25,817 nucleotides of DNA. Origin: JAVBNW01 sp031551255 (lineage in GTDB: Bacteria; Bacillota; Clostridia; Christensenellales; UBA1750). Shown here piece after piece: positions 1-7,701 of the stretch (within the stretch, counting starts at the first letter, position 1; every line of letters starts with the position of its first letter). Location: contig JAVBNW010000151.1 of assembly GCA_031551255.1 (NCBI GenBank), positions 1 to 25,817 on the forward strand, given 5' to 3'. The position numbers and the translations under genes were made by a program. The notes beneath the pieces were generated by a model, which worked only from the letters and a program-made list of their open reading frames with translations, searched no databases and was not told where the DNA came from.

Positions 1-2283
1 CGACAGCGATATGCCGCCGTTTTCTCCGGCCTTCTTCGTGAGCGTTACGCGCACGGCCTTGGCCAGAACCGTTCCGAAGCCATCCTGCGTGGCGAACTGC
101 TTATCTCCAATGGTCGAGCTCTCCGCGATTTTCAGCCAAGCGTTTGCGGTGCCGGGCTTGAGGATCTCGATTTTGTAGGAGCCTATGCGCGAGAAGACCT
201 CGCACAGCGTAACCTCGTTAAATGCGGTGATGTCGTCAAACTCCACCGTAAGCGTAACGGTGCTCTGCGCGTTGTCGCCGGTCGCCCAGCGCGAGCCCAG
301 CAGGCCGTCGACCGCCTTGTCCGCGGCGAACTGCGCGTCGTTATACCACACGTCGCTGGCGGTTACGCTCTTTCGGTTGGATGTCGAAACGAGGTTGAGC
401 GACGCATCCTGTTCGTTTACCGCCTCGTATGTGGGGCCATCCACATAGCGCACCTGGAATTCGATCAGCGACATGGCAATCGCGCCGGAGGCGCTATTGA
501 TGTCGACGCGGATGCCGTCGCCCACGGCGCCGCCGAAGCCGTCCACCACGATGTTTTGCTTATCTCCCAGCGCGCCGCCGGCGTAGAAGGATACCCACTC
601 GTCGCTCGTGCCGGGCGCGAGGTAGAATAGCTCGAAGGAGCTTACGCGGCTCGTGTGCTCGATCAGCGTGATCTCGTCGAATTTATAGGTATCCTTAAAC
701 AGCACCGTGAGCGAGGCGCTGCTTACGGCCTTCGTGGCCCAGCGGGTCGCCGCGTTTTCGTCGAGCGCGTATTCCGCGGGGAACGAGGCGCTGAACACGC
801 TGTCGGCGGAGGCCGAGCTGCGGTAGTTTACGGTAACCAGGTTGATGGTCGGGTCCGCGTCGTTGCTCCACGCGATCTCGGGCTCGGGCGTAGAGGTCGG
901 CGTGGGCGTGGGGGTCGGCGTGGGCGTAGGCGTGGGGGGGGGAGTAGGCGTCGGGCCGGGGGTGGTGGGCGTGCCGCCGAAGCACAAAAGCGCGGGCAGG
1001 TTGTTATCGCCCATGTACCAAACGTTTGTAAAATCCCAGCCCATATCCTGGTACGTCGTCTGGCTTTGGAAATGGCTGTAGGGCGCGCCGGTCGCGTGCA
1101 CCGAGGTGATCTGATCCTCGGTGGGCGTGATGGTCGGCTGAAGCGCGTACATGCACATGCGCGTCATATCCTCGCGCGCGTAGTTGTTATCCAGCGTGCC
1201 GGGGTAGACGCCCGTGCCGCCGCACAGCCGGTTGGCGTTCTTCGTATAATAGGTTTCCAGGCTGGGGGCGAGGGAGACGGAGTCGGTGATCTTGGGCGTG
1301 GAAGCGGATAGGCCGCACGCCGTATGACCGGCCTCGATTTTACCGGTGGAGTACGTGCGGTTGATTTGGCTTCCGCCGCCCAAAGCACCGGTGATGCCCG
1401 CCGCGTGGCCGTTGGGGGATTTGATGTCGGCGGTGTTGTAGCAGTCGTTGATGTAATCCCCGCCGCCGCCGGCGTTGATGCCGCCTGCGTTGCTATTGCC
1501 CACGATGGCGCCGGTGTTGAGGCATTCTTCGATGGTGCACGTATATCCGGTGCTGCACACGATGCCCGCTGCGGAGCCCGAACCGGTGATGGCGCCGTCG
1601 TTGCGGCATTGGAGGATCCGCGACGCGTGCGCGGTGCCGGCGATGCCGCCGGGGCTACCCGAGGAGATGCTCCCCGAAAAGCTGCAATCGGTGATGGTGG
1701 CGTTGGACAAGTGCCCTACTACGCCGCCGATCGTGCCGGAGGGATCGTCGATGTCGGCGCGTACATGGCAGTTTTCGATAACCGTTCCGGTTGAGGCATT
1801 CCCGACGATGCCGCCTTTATAGTGGGCGTGGATCGAGTAGCTGATGTCCGACACGTTGAGGTTCTTGATCGTGGCGCCTTGGGTGGTTCCGAAGACGCCT
1901 TCGCCCGAACCGTTGATCGGCAAGCATTTAAGGCCGCTGATCGTATGGCCATTGCCGTCAAAGTAGCCTGTGAACGGCCTGGCGTCCCAGCCGATCGGCG
2001 TCCAGTTCGACGCCCCCTGCTGCGTCATCTGGATGTCGGCCATGAGCTTATAATATTTTACAAAATCCAGCTGATGAATATAAAAAAGGTCGGTTTCCGT
2101 ATAGATGAGGTACGGGTCGATGTTGGTGCCCGAGCCCGCGACGGTATTGAGCGTCATAAGGGACATGCCGCCCGAGCCGGTGACGATCGCCCCTTGGTCG
2201 TCGGTTACGACGCTTGCGGCGAACGCGCTGGACGAAATACATACGAGGGCGACACATAGGAGCACGGATGCGAGTTTTTTCAT
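1..2283 (-). CDS. Secreted surface protein with GLUG repeats and two F5/8 type C-like domains (C-terminus beyond window)
   Basis: The reading frame is open for 761 codons from an ATG at 2283 to the left edge, so the C-terminus is missing. AGGAG lies about 7 bases upstream of the ATG. Residues 1-22 form a signal peptide (MKK, hydrophobic core, AFA cleavage site). Residues about 80-315 contain GLUG-type repeats of the form GGI(V/A)G followed by a turn and I..C. This is a beta-helix-like module common in Firmicute surface proteins. A Pro-Thr linker follows at residues about 440-463, then two related domains (about 484-605 and 610-740). Each contains A.D...(S/T)RWAT and a GDKQ..-DGFG stretch, resembling F5/8 type C (discoidin) carbohydrate-binding domains. 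I infer an exported glycan- or host-surface-binding protein; any anchor would lie past the edge. It is transcribed divergently from the MATE gene. The domain calls are from pattern recognition; the ligand is unknown. Confidence 0.85.
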   Translation of the reverse strand, partial: MKKLASVLLCVALVCISSSAFAASVVTDDQGAIVTGSGGMSLMTLNTVAGSGTNIDPYLIYTETDLFYIHQLDFVKYYKLMADIQMTQQGASNWTPIGWDARPFTGYFDGNGHTISGLKCLPINGSGEGVFGTTQGATIKNLNVSDISYSIHAHYKGGIVGNASTGTVIENCHVRADIDDPSGTIGGVVGHLSNATITDCSFSGSISSGSPGGIAGTAHASRILQCRNDGAITGSGSAAGIVCSTGYTCTIEECLNTGAIVGNSNAGGINAGGGGDYINDCYNTADIKSPNGHAAGITGALGGGSQINRTYSTGKIEAGHTACGLSASTPKITDSVSLAPSLETYYTKNANRLCGGTGVYPGTLDNNYAREDMTRMCMYALQPTITPTEDQITSVHATGAPYSHFQSQTTYQDMGWDFTNVWYMGDNNLPALLCFGGTPTTPGPTPTPPPTPTPTPTPTPTPTSTPEPEIAWSNDADPTINLVTVNYRSSASADSVFSASFPAEYALDENAATRWATKAVSSASLTVLFKDTYKFDEITLIEHTSRVSSFELFYLAPGTSDEWVSFYAGGALGDKQNIVVDGFGGAVGDGIRVDINSASGAIAMSLIEFQVRYVDGPTYEAVNEQDASLNLVSTSNRKSVTASDVWYNDAQFAADKAVDGLLGSRWATGDNAQSTVTLTVEFDDITAFNEVTLCEVFSRIGSYKIEILKPGTANAWLKIAESSTIGDKQFATQDGFGTVLAKAVRVTLTKKAGENGGISLS

Positions 2284-2616
2284 AGCGATTCTCCTATCAT
2301 TTTTCTTAGAGGCAAACGCAAAGGGCAGCGCGTGAACCCATTCACCGCCTTTCTTCATTCAATTTTCTGGGATGGGATATATTTCTATAAAGAAGCATGA
2401 AAACCTTCTATAAGAACTTTTGTAGGATTAAAAAGAATTTTTATTCGGCGAATAACGCGAGCGCAATGGATATATCGAGCATAGCTACAGGGGGAATGGA
2501 CAAAATGTTATGTTTGCGTTAAGGCAATTTCGAGGTATTTTAATGGCGCGTGGCGCGATTCGGTAGTACGATAGACGGGCATGACGAGAGAATATAGAAT
2601 TCACATGAGCGTATGA
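2284..2616. other. Divergent intergenic region with a short direct repeat
   Basis: This AT-rich spacer separates the minus-strand surface protein from the plus-strand MATE gene and must carry both promoters. TTCTATAAAGAA at 2383-2394 and TTCTATAAGAA at 2406-2416 form an imperfect direct repeat with a 23-base period. I could not identify a convincing -35/-10 pair for either gene, and I see no gene or RNA here. Confidence 0.4.
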
Positions 2617-4062
2617 GTGGAGTTGAGCGGATTGGCAAATCTCATCACCCGTTTCTTTGCGGTGGACCGCATGGTGCGGCCGGAGCACATCCAAGGAGAG
2701 CTGCCCACTACGCGGGATGCCTACCGGGAGGTCATAGGCATCGCGATTCCGTCGGTGGTGGAGATGGTCTTCATGTCCGTCATCGGCTCGATCGACGTAG
2801 TGATGGTGGGCTCCCTGGGCTATGAGGCGATTGCGGCGGTAGGCCTGACGGGTCAGCCGCGCATGATTTTATTGGCCATGTTTTTTGCGCTGAACGTGGG
2901 AGTTACCGCGATCGTGGCCAGAAGGAAGGGGCAGGGGCTTCCGGAGGAGGCCAACCGCACGCTGCGCAACGCCCTGGTCATCATCATGGGCATGACGGCG
3001 CTGATGATGGTGCCCGCGCTGCTGCTCTCCCGCCCGCTGATGCAGCTGGCCGGCGCACAGGCGGATACCATAGACATGGCGACGACATACTTTCAAATCC
3101 TCGCGTGGTTTTTGCCCGTCAACGCGTTGACGATGTGCATCAACGCCGCGCAGCGCGGCGTGGGGAATACCCGCATCACCATGTATGTGAACATCACCGC
3201 CAACGTCGTCAATGTGATTTTTAACTACCTGCTCATCGGCGGCAACTTTGGTTTTCCAGCACTAGGGGTGGCGGGGGCTGCGTACGCCACCGGCATAGGC
3301 TTTTCCGTCGGGTTGGTTTTGTGCCTCATTTCCATCTTTAACACCAGGTACGGCGATCAGTTTTTGCGTATCTCGCTTCGGGACGATTGGCGGCTTAACA
3401 AGGATACCATCAAGTCGATTCTCAAGGTGGGCGGCAATGCGATGATTGAGCAGGTCGCCATGCGCTTGGGTTTCTTCGTCTACGCGATTATCGTAGCGGG
3501 GCTGGGCACGCAGTCCTTCGCAGCGCACCAGGTCGCCATGCAGTTTTTGAATTTTTCCTTTACCTTCGGCGACGGGCTGGCCGTGGCCGGCACATCGCTC
3601 GTAGGGCAGATGCTCGGGCGCAAGCGGCCGGATATCGCCGTGATATACGGCAAGTGCTGCCAGCGGCTTGCGCTGGCGGTGAGCTTTTTGCTTGCGGCAA
3701 TCGTTGTGATCTTCCGCTACCCGCTCGTGAGCATCTTTTTAGACGGCGCGGATCCCATCAACGCGGTTCCCTTCGCCATCGCGCTTAATATGATGTTTAT
3801 GGTGGCGCTGTTTCAACCGGTGCAAACCTCTTCCGTCGTGATCTCGGGCTGTCTACGCGGCGCGGGCGATAATTTATACGTAGCGCTGGTGATGATCATC
3901 TGCGTGGTGATCATCAGGCCCGTGCTCAGCGTGGTGGCGGTGTACATGCTTCATATGGATCTTATTGGCGCGTGGTCGGCGTCCCTGATCGATATGAGCG
4001 TGCGCCTGGTACTGATGTACTGGCGGTTTACCGGCGGCAAGTGGCATAACAAAAGGGTATAA
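2617..4062 (+). CDS. MATE family multidrug/Na+ (or H+) antiporter
   Basis: This is a 481-residue integral membrane protein of the MATE efflux family, which exports cationic drugs, toxins or metabolites against a Na+ or H+ gradient. The length and about 12 hydrophobic segments in two homologous halves fit the family. The N-half carries the conserved start of TM1 (AIPSVVEMVFMS, then GSIDVVMVG), and the C-half has the second copy around residues 265-330 (KVGGNAMIEQVAMR). The GTG at 2617 has no good ribosome binding site. A TTG at 2632 has GGAG nine bases upstream and may be the true start, giving 476 residues. No adjacent TetR or MarR regulator is present. Substrate cannot be read from sequence. 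Confidence 0.9.
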   Translation: MELSGLANLITRFFAVDRMVRPEHIQGELPTTRDAYREVIGIAIPSVVEMVFMSVIGSIDVVMVGSLGYEAIAAVGLTGQPRMILLAMFFALNVGVTAIVARRKGQGLPEEANRTLRNALVIIMGMTALMMVPALLLSRPLMQLAGAQADTIDMATTYFQILAWFLPVNALTMCINAAQRGVGNTRITMYVNITANVVNVIFNYLLIGGNFGFPALGVAGAAYATGIGFSVGLVLCLISIFNTRYGDQFLRISLRDDWRLNKDTIKSILKVGGNAMIEQVAMRLGFFVYAIIVAGLGTQSFAAHQVAMQFLNFSFTFGDGLAVAGTSLVGQMLGRKRPDIAVIYGKCCQRLALAVSFLLAAIVVIFRYPLVSIFLDGADPINAVPFAIALNMMFMVALFQPVQTSSVVISGCLRGAGDNLYVALVMIICVVIIRPVLSVVAVYMLHMDLIGAWSASLIDMSVRLVLMYWRFTGGKWHNKRV

Positions 4063-4084
4063 AACAGACCGAAGTCTAGATTGC

Positions 4085-4130
4085 GCGGCGCGCCAAGGCC
4101 CAGATGGGCTCCGGCACGCCGCCTTTATTT
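4085..4130 (+). terminator. Rho-independent terminator after the MATE gene
   Basis: An imperfect GC-rich hairpin (arms 4085-4101 and 4106-4122, loop AGAT, two short mismatches) is followed by CTTTATTTT. It lies just past the MATE stop codon and should separate that gene from the aldo/keto reductase. Confidence 0.55.
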
Positions 4131-4222
4131 TGCGGGGACAGGGCTACCAAAACAGACGGTTACGGGGTATGATAGCGCTATTGTCGTGGTCGGTTCATTT
4201 TTTCGCGCGGGAGGTTTCATAC

Positions 4223-5377
4223 ATGCAATACAGGGTCAACCCCCAAAATGGAGATCGGCTTTCGATTCTCGGATTTGGGTGCATGCGCTTTGTCAAGGAT
4301 GAAAAAGACGTGGAACGCCAGGTTGCCTCGGCGATCGAGCAGGGGGTGAATTATTTTGACACCGCCTACATTTACCCCGGCAACGAGGCCGCACTGGGCC
4401 GAGCGCTGACAAAGGAGCGTCGGGATAAGATCAACATCGCGACGAAATTGCCTCCGTATCTAGTCAAGCGCACCGGGGACGCCGAGAAGATTTTTTTGAC
4501 GCAGCTTGCGAGGCTAAAAACCGACCGCATCGACTATTATCTTATTCACATGCTTCCGGATGTAGGCGAGTGGGAGAGGCTTGCACGCTGCGGCCTACTG
4601 GAATGGATCGCGCAAAAAAAGGCATCGGGGGAGATTCGAAACATCGGGTTTTCCTACCACGGCGGGCGCGAGGAATTTAAGCGGCTGATAGACGCCTATT
4701 CATGGGGATTTTGCATGTTGCAGTACAATTACCTGGATGAATACAACCAGGCGGGCAGGGAAGGGCTTCAATATGCATCGGAGAAGGGCTTGCCCGTGAT
4801 GGTGATGGAGCCCCTGCGCGGCGGGCGGCTTGCCAACCTTCCCAAAGAAGCGGCCAGTGCGTGGAACGATGCGCCTGCCAAGCGCTCCAGCGCGGAATGG
4901 GCGCTTCGGTGGGTGTGGAACCACCCGCAGGTAACCACGGTATTATCCGGCATGAATACACAGGCGATGCTCGATGAAAACATCCGCGCGGCCTCAGACG
5001 CGCGCGCGGAAAGCCTGACAGAGCCGGAGCTTGCGATGTTTACCGCCGCAAAGGCCGTGCTCACGCAAAAAACCAGGGTGGCCTGCACGGGCTGCGGCTA
5101 CTGCATTCCATGCCCGCGCGGCGTGGACATCCCGCTGTGCTTTTCCTGTTATAATGATATGGAAACGGAGAGCTCGTTCCGTGCGCGCTTTAACTATGTC
5201 TTAAGAACGCACAACCACAACGCTTCCCTGTGCAGCGAGTGCGGGGCTTGTGAGGCGCGCTGCCCGCAGCATATTGCCATTCGAAAAGAACTTGCGCGCG
5301 CCGCCAAGGAGCTCGAGCGCTTCCCCTACCGCCCCATGCGTTTCGCACTAAGGAAGGTAATGCGGCGCTCATCATGA
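4223..5377 (+). CDS. Aldo/keto reductase with C-terminal ferredoxin-type 4Fe-4S domain
   Basis: This is a 384-residue cytoplasmic oxidoreductase of the COG1453 type: an NAD(P)H-dependent TIM-barrel aldo/keto reductase fused to a 4Fe-4S module. The AKR tetrad is visible: Asp and Tyr in NYFDTAYIYPG, Lys in IATKLP, His in YYLIHML. The last 110 residues hold two cysteine clusters, CTGCGYCIPCP and CSECGACEARCP, as in bacterial ferredoxin folds. This points to an anaerobe. The frame is open from 4130, but ATG 4223 is preferred because GGGAGG lies 8 bases upstream and the AKR fold begins directly after it. It precedes the sugar ABC transporter but is separated by that operon's own promoter. Substrate unknown; reduction of a sugar or other carbonyl is inferred. 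Confidence 0.9.
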   Translation: MQYRVNPQNGDRLSILGFGCMRFVKDEKDVERQVASAIEQGVNYFDTAYIYPGNEAALGRALTKERRDKINIATKLPPYLVKRTGDAEKIFLTQLARLKTDRIDYYLIHMLPDVGEWERLARCGLLEWIAQKKASGEIRNIGFSYHGGREEFKRLIDAYSWGFCMLQYNYLDEYNQAGREGLQYASEKGLPVMVMEPLRGGRLANLPKEAASAWNDAPAKRSSAEWALRWVWNHPQVTTVLSGMNTQAMLDENIRAASDARAESLTEPELAMFTAAKAVLTQKTRVACTGCGYCIPCPRGVDIPLCFSCYNDMETESSFRARFNYVLRTHNHNASLCSECGACEARCPQHIAIRKELARAAKELERFPYRPMRFALRKVMRRSS

Positions 5378-5471
5378 GGCCGCACAGATTGCAGTTCCCT
5401 AAAAATGCCCTATTCAGTGGACTTACTGCCACTAGGATGTAAAATCCAGCATGTGAAAATGTAAAATTCAC

Positions 5472-5500
5472 TTGCTTTCGATTATCTGTGTTGCTATAAT
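5472..5500 (+). promoter_or_regulatory. Sigma-70/SigA-type promoter of the sugar ABC transporter operon
   Basis: TTGCTT at 5472-5477 and TATAAT at 5495-5500 are separated by exactly 17 bases, giving a near-consensus vegetative promoter. Transcription would start near 5507, leaving a leader of about 110 bases before the GTG start of the first permease gene. Confidence 0.75.
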
Positions 5501-5540
5501 GCAAAGAGATTGAAAAGTATACATGATGAAATGTGGGCGT

Positions 5541-5596
5541 ATTCCATACTATGTGGAATCGCGCATGGGGAATAGAGAAACGAAACGCGCGTTTCG
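5541..5596 (+). promoter_or_regulatory. Leader of the ABC operon: hairpin plus a perfect 16-bp palindrome
   Basis: Downstream of the promoter an inverted repeat ATTCCA/TGGAAT (5541-5546, 5554-5559) is followed by the perfect palindrome CGAAACGCGCGTTTCG at 5581-5596. The palindrome has a central CpG, the geometry typical of LacI-family operators. It sits about 75 bases into the transcript and just before the AGGAGGAG ribosome binding site. It could act as a roadblock operator or as an RNA hairpin controlling translation. No regulator gene is nearby. Confidence 0.5.
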
Positions 5597-5615
5597 CAAG
5601 TCAGGAGGAGAATGG

Positions 5616-6617
5616 GTGACAGCAGCGACGTTATCCAAGGAGACCAAAAGGGCGGTGAAGCGCCGCAAATGGGGTGCGGGCGAAGTCAAGAAGCATATTG
5701 CCTATCTATTCATGCTTTTGCCGGGCTTCGTATTTCTGTTTGTGTTTGCTTACATGCCCCTGCCCGCCGTTTTAATGGCGTTTAAGCGCTATCAACTGGC
5801 TATACCCCCCGCCGGTTTCTGGCTCCAGAACCGCTTTTTGTACTCGTTGTTCTATAACAGCCCGTGGACCGGCCTTGATAACTTTCGCTTTATCTTCTCA
5901 TCTCCCGACTTTGGCATCTTCATGCGCAACACGCTGGGCTACAACATACTGTTCATGTTCGTGGGCCTGGTCTTCGCGGTGGGCATCGCGGTGGGCATCA
6001 ACGAGCTGCGCCAAAGGGTTTTGGCCAAATTCTACCACACCGTGCTGTTCTTGCCGTATTTCCTTTCGTGGATCATCGTCACCTACATCGTCTACGCGTT
6101 TATCTCTTCCAAGGGCATTATCAACAGGACGCTCGAATCGATGGGAATGGCATCGATCGACCTTTACTCAAAAACCAACATCTGGCCCTTCATTTTCTTG
6201 TTCGCCAACATTTGGCGCTATGCGGGCAACAACTCCATCATCTATCTGGCTACCATCACAGGCTTTGACCAACAGCTCTACGAAGCCGCATCGATCGACG
6301 GCGCGGGCAAGTGGAAGCAGTTTCGCTTCATCACGTTTCCGCTGCTCATCCCCACCATCATTCTTTTGCAAATTCTGGCGATCGGACGCATTTTGAACGG
6401 CGATTTCGACATGTTCTGGAACCTGCCCAACGGCTCGGGTTCTATTCGTGCGGCGACGCTTACGCTGGACGTATATGTGTACGGCGCTATGAGAACAGCC
6501 CAGCATTTAGGGCTTCCTTCGGCGGCGGCCTTCTTTCAGTCCATAGTCGGTTTTTCCCTTGTGCTGATCACAAACGGCATCGTACGCAAGGTGCAGCCCG
6601 ATATGGCGATGTTCTAA
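5616..6617 (+). CDS. ABC sugar transporter permease, LplB/YteP type
   Basis: This is a 333-residue inner-membrane permease of the CUT1 carbohydrate importer family, subtype LplB/YteP, which imports complex oligosaccharides. Six hydrophobic segments are visible, starting with HIAYLFMLLPGFVFLFVF after a basic N-terminus. The ATPase-contact EAA loop is present as YEAASIDGAGKWKQF. The frame is open from 5523, but GTG 5616 is chosen because AGGAGGAG lies 5 bases upstream and matches usual family lengths. It is the first gene of a three-gene operon. Importers of this subtype usually share a housekeeping MsmX-like ATPase, which agrees with the absence of an ATPase gene here. Confidence 0.92.
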   Translation: MTAATLSKETKRAVKRRKWGAGEVKKHIAYLFMLLPGFVFLFVFAYMPLPAVLMAFKRYQLAIPPAGFWLQNRFLYSLFYNSPWTGLDNFRFIFSSPDFGIFMRNTLGYNILFMFVGLVFAVGIAVGINELRQRVLAKFYHTVLFLPYFLSWIIVTYIVYAFISSKGIINRTLESMGMASIDLYSKTNIWPFIFLFANIWRYAGNNSIIYLATITGFDQQLYEAASIDGAGKWKQFRFITFPLLIPTIILLQILAIGRILNGDFDMFWNLPNGSGSIRAATLTLDVYVYGAMRTAQHLGLPSAAAFFQSIVGFSLVLITNGIVRKVQPDMAMF

Positions 6618-6651
6618 CCGCCGCGCGTAGCATAGAAAGGAGGCCATGGAC

Positions 6652-7617
6652 ATGACGGCAACCAATCCCGCCGCTCAGAAGCGTGCCGACAAAAAGATGA
6701 AATACAAAGATATGAACCAGCTTTCCACCGCTGCGAATCTCGTTTGGCATTTGGTGTTTCTGATCGGCATTACATGCTGCATCGTTCCGCTATGGATCGT
6801 CATCGCCGCTTCTCTTACGCAGGAGCAGGCGCTCGTAATGAACGGCTACGGCTTTTGGCCGAGTGAGTTTTCGGTGAACGCGTATACGTTCTTGTTCCTG
6901 TCGGGCGGCGGCGCCATCAGCGTTGCGTACAAAAACACCCTCATCTCCACGCTGGCCGGCACGGTTCTGTGCGTAATTTCCGTAGGCCTGTATGCCTACC
7001 CGCTTTCTCGCAAAGAATTTCGCTTTTCCAAATTTTTTACCTTCTATTCGTTTTTCTCCATGCTCTTTAATGCAGGTACAGTCGCCTTTTATATGCTGTG
7101 CTCGCAGATTCTGCACATCAACAACACCCTATACGCGCTGTTTTTGCCGATGAGTTTCAGCGCATACTGGGTGATCATTATGCGTACGTTTTACCGATCC
7201 AACGTTCCTGACGAGGTCATCGAATCCGCGCGCATCGACGGAGCGGGCGAGTGGAGAACCCTTGTGCAAATCGTCGCGCCGCTGGCGATACCGGGGTTTG
7301 CCACCGTGGCGCTGTTCGCGGCCGTCGGCATTTGGAACAACTACTTCAACTGCCTGCTCCTGGTCAACGACCGCGAGCACATCAACCTTCAGTATACCAT
7401 CTCCGAAATCCTAAAATCCGTGCAGTTCCTCAAGGAAATGGCCTCCTCCGCGGGCGGCGCGGGGCAGGCCGCGGGTTCGATGGCGCTTTCGGATATGCCT
7501 GCGGAGTCGTTCCGCATGGCGATGGCCGTGGTGACCATGGGCCCGATCATCCTGGCGTACCCGTTTTTCCAGAAGTATTTTGTCAAGGGCTTGACAATCG
7601 GCGCCGTGAAGGGATAA
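6652..7617 (+). CDS. ABC sugar transporter permease, YtcP/LplC type
   Basis: This is the second CUT1 permease (321 residues) of the same importer, a MalG/YtcP-like inner-membrane protein with six hydrophobic segments. Its EAA loop reads IESARIDGAGEWRTL, and the C-terminus ends in KGLTIGAVKG, the typical YtcP/LplC tail. Two ATGs compete. The one at 6646 is only 2 bases from AAAGGAGG, while ATG 6652 has an 8-base spacing and is preferred. It lies 34 bases after the upstream permease and is co-transcribed with it. It should heterodimerise with the first permease to form the membrane channel. Confidence 0.92.
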   Translation: MTATNPAAQKRADKKMKYKDMNQLSTAANLVWHLVFLIGITCCIVPLWIVIAASLTQEQALVMNGYGFWPSEFSVNAYTFLFLSGGGAISVAYKNTLISTLAGTVLCVISVGLYAYPLSRKEFRFSKFFTFYSFFSMLFNAGTVAFYMLCSQILHINNTLYALFLPMSFSAYWVIIMRTFYRSNVPDEVIESARIDGAGEWRTLVQIVAPLAIPGFATVALFAAVGIWNNYFNCLLLVNDREHINLQYTISEILKSVQFLKEMASSAGGAGQAAGSMALSDMPAESFRMAMAVVTMGPIILAYPFFQKYFVKGLTIGAVKG

Positions 7618-7651
7618 AGTATTCCGGGTCTTCGCCGAAACGCAATTTGTT

Positions 7652-7672
7652 CCCTTTAGAGGGCATTGCCCT
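7652..7672 (+). promoter_or_regulatory. Alternative small hairpins upstream of the binding-protein gene
   Basis: AGGG at 7660-7663 can pair either with CCCT at 7652-7655 (loop TTAG) or, extended by one base, with GCCCT at 7668-7672 (loop ATT). The two hairpins are mutually exclusive and sit in the permease/binding-protein spacer. Such intercistronic hairpins may stabilise a processed mRNA end and raise binding-protein levels. This is weak evidence only. Confidence 0.3.
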
Positions 7673-7701
7673 TTAAAAAATAAATGGAGGAGAAATCAAG
7701 T

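Noticed and set aside
890..962. GT-rich simple repeat
   Set aside because: On the minus strand it encodes the Pro-Thr linker of the surface protein, so it is a coding repeat.
655..1961. Several plus-strand frames across the left end
   Set aside because: They lie opposite the 761-codon surface-protein frame and are low-complexity Gly/Arg/Val sequences from its repeats.
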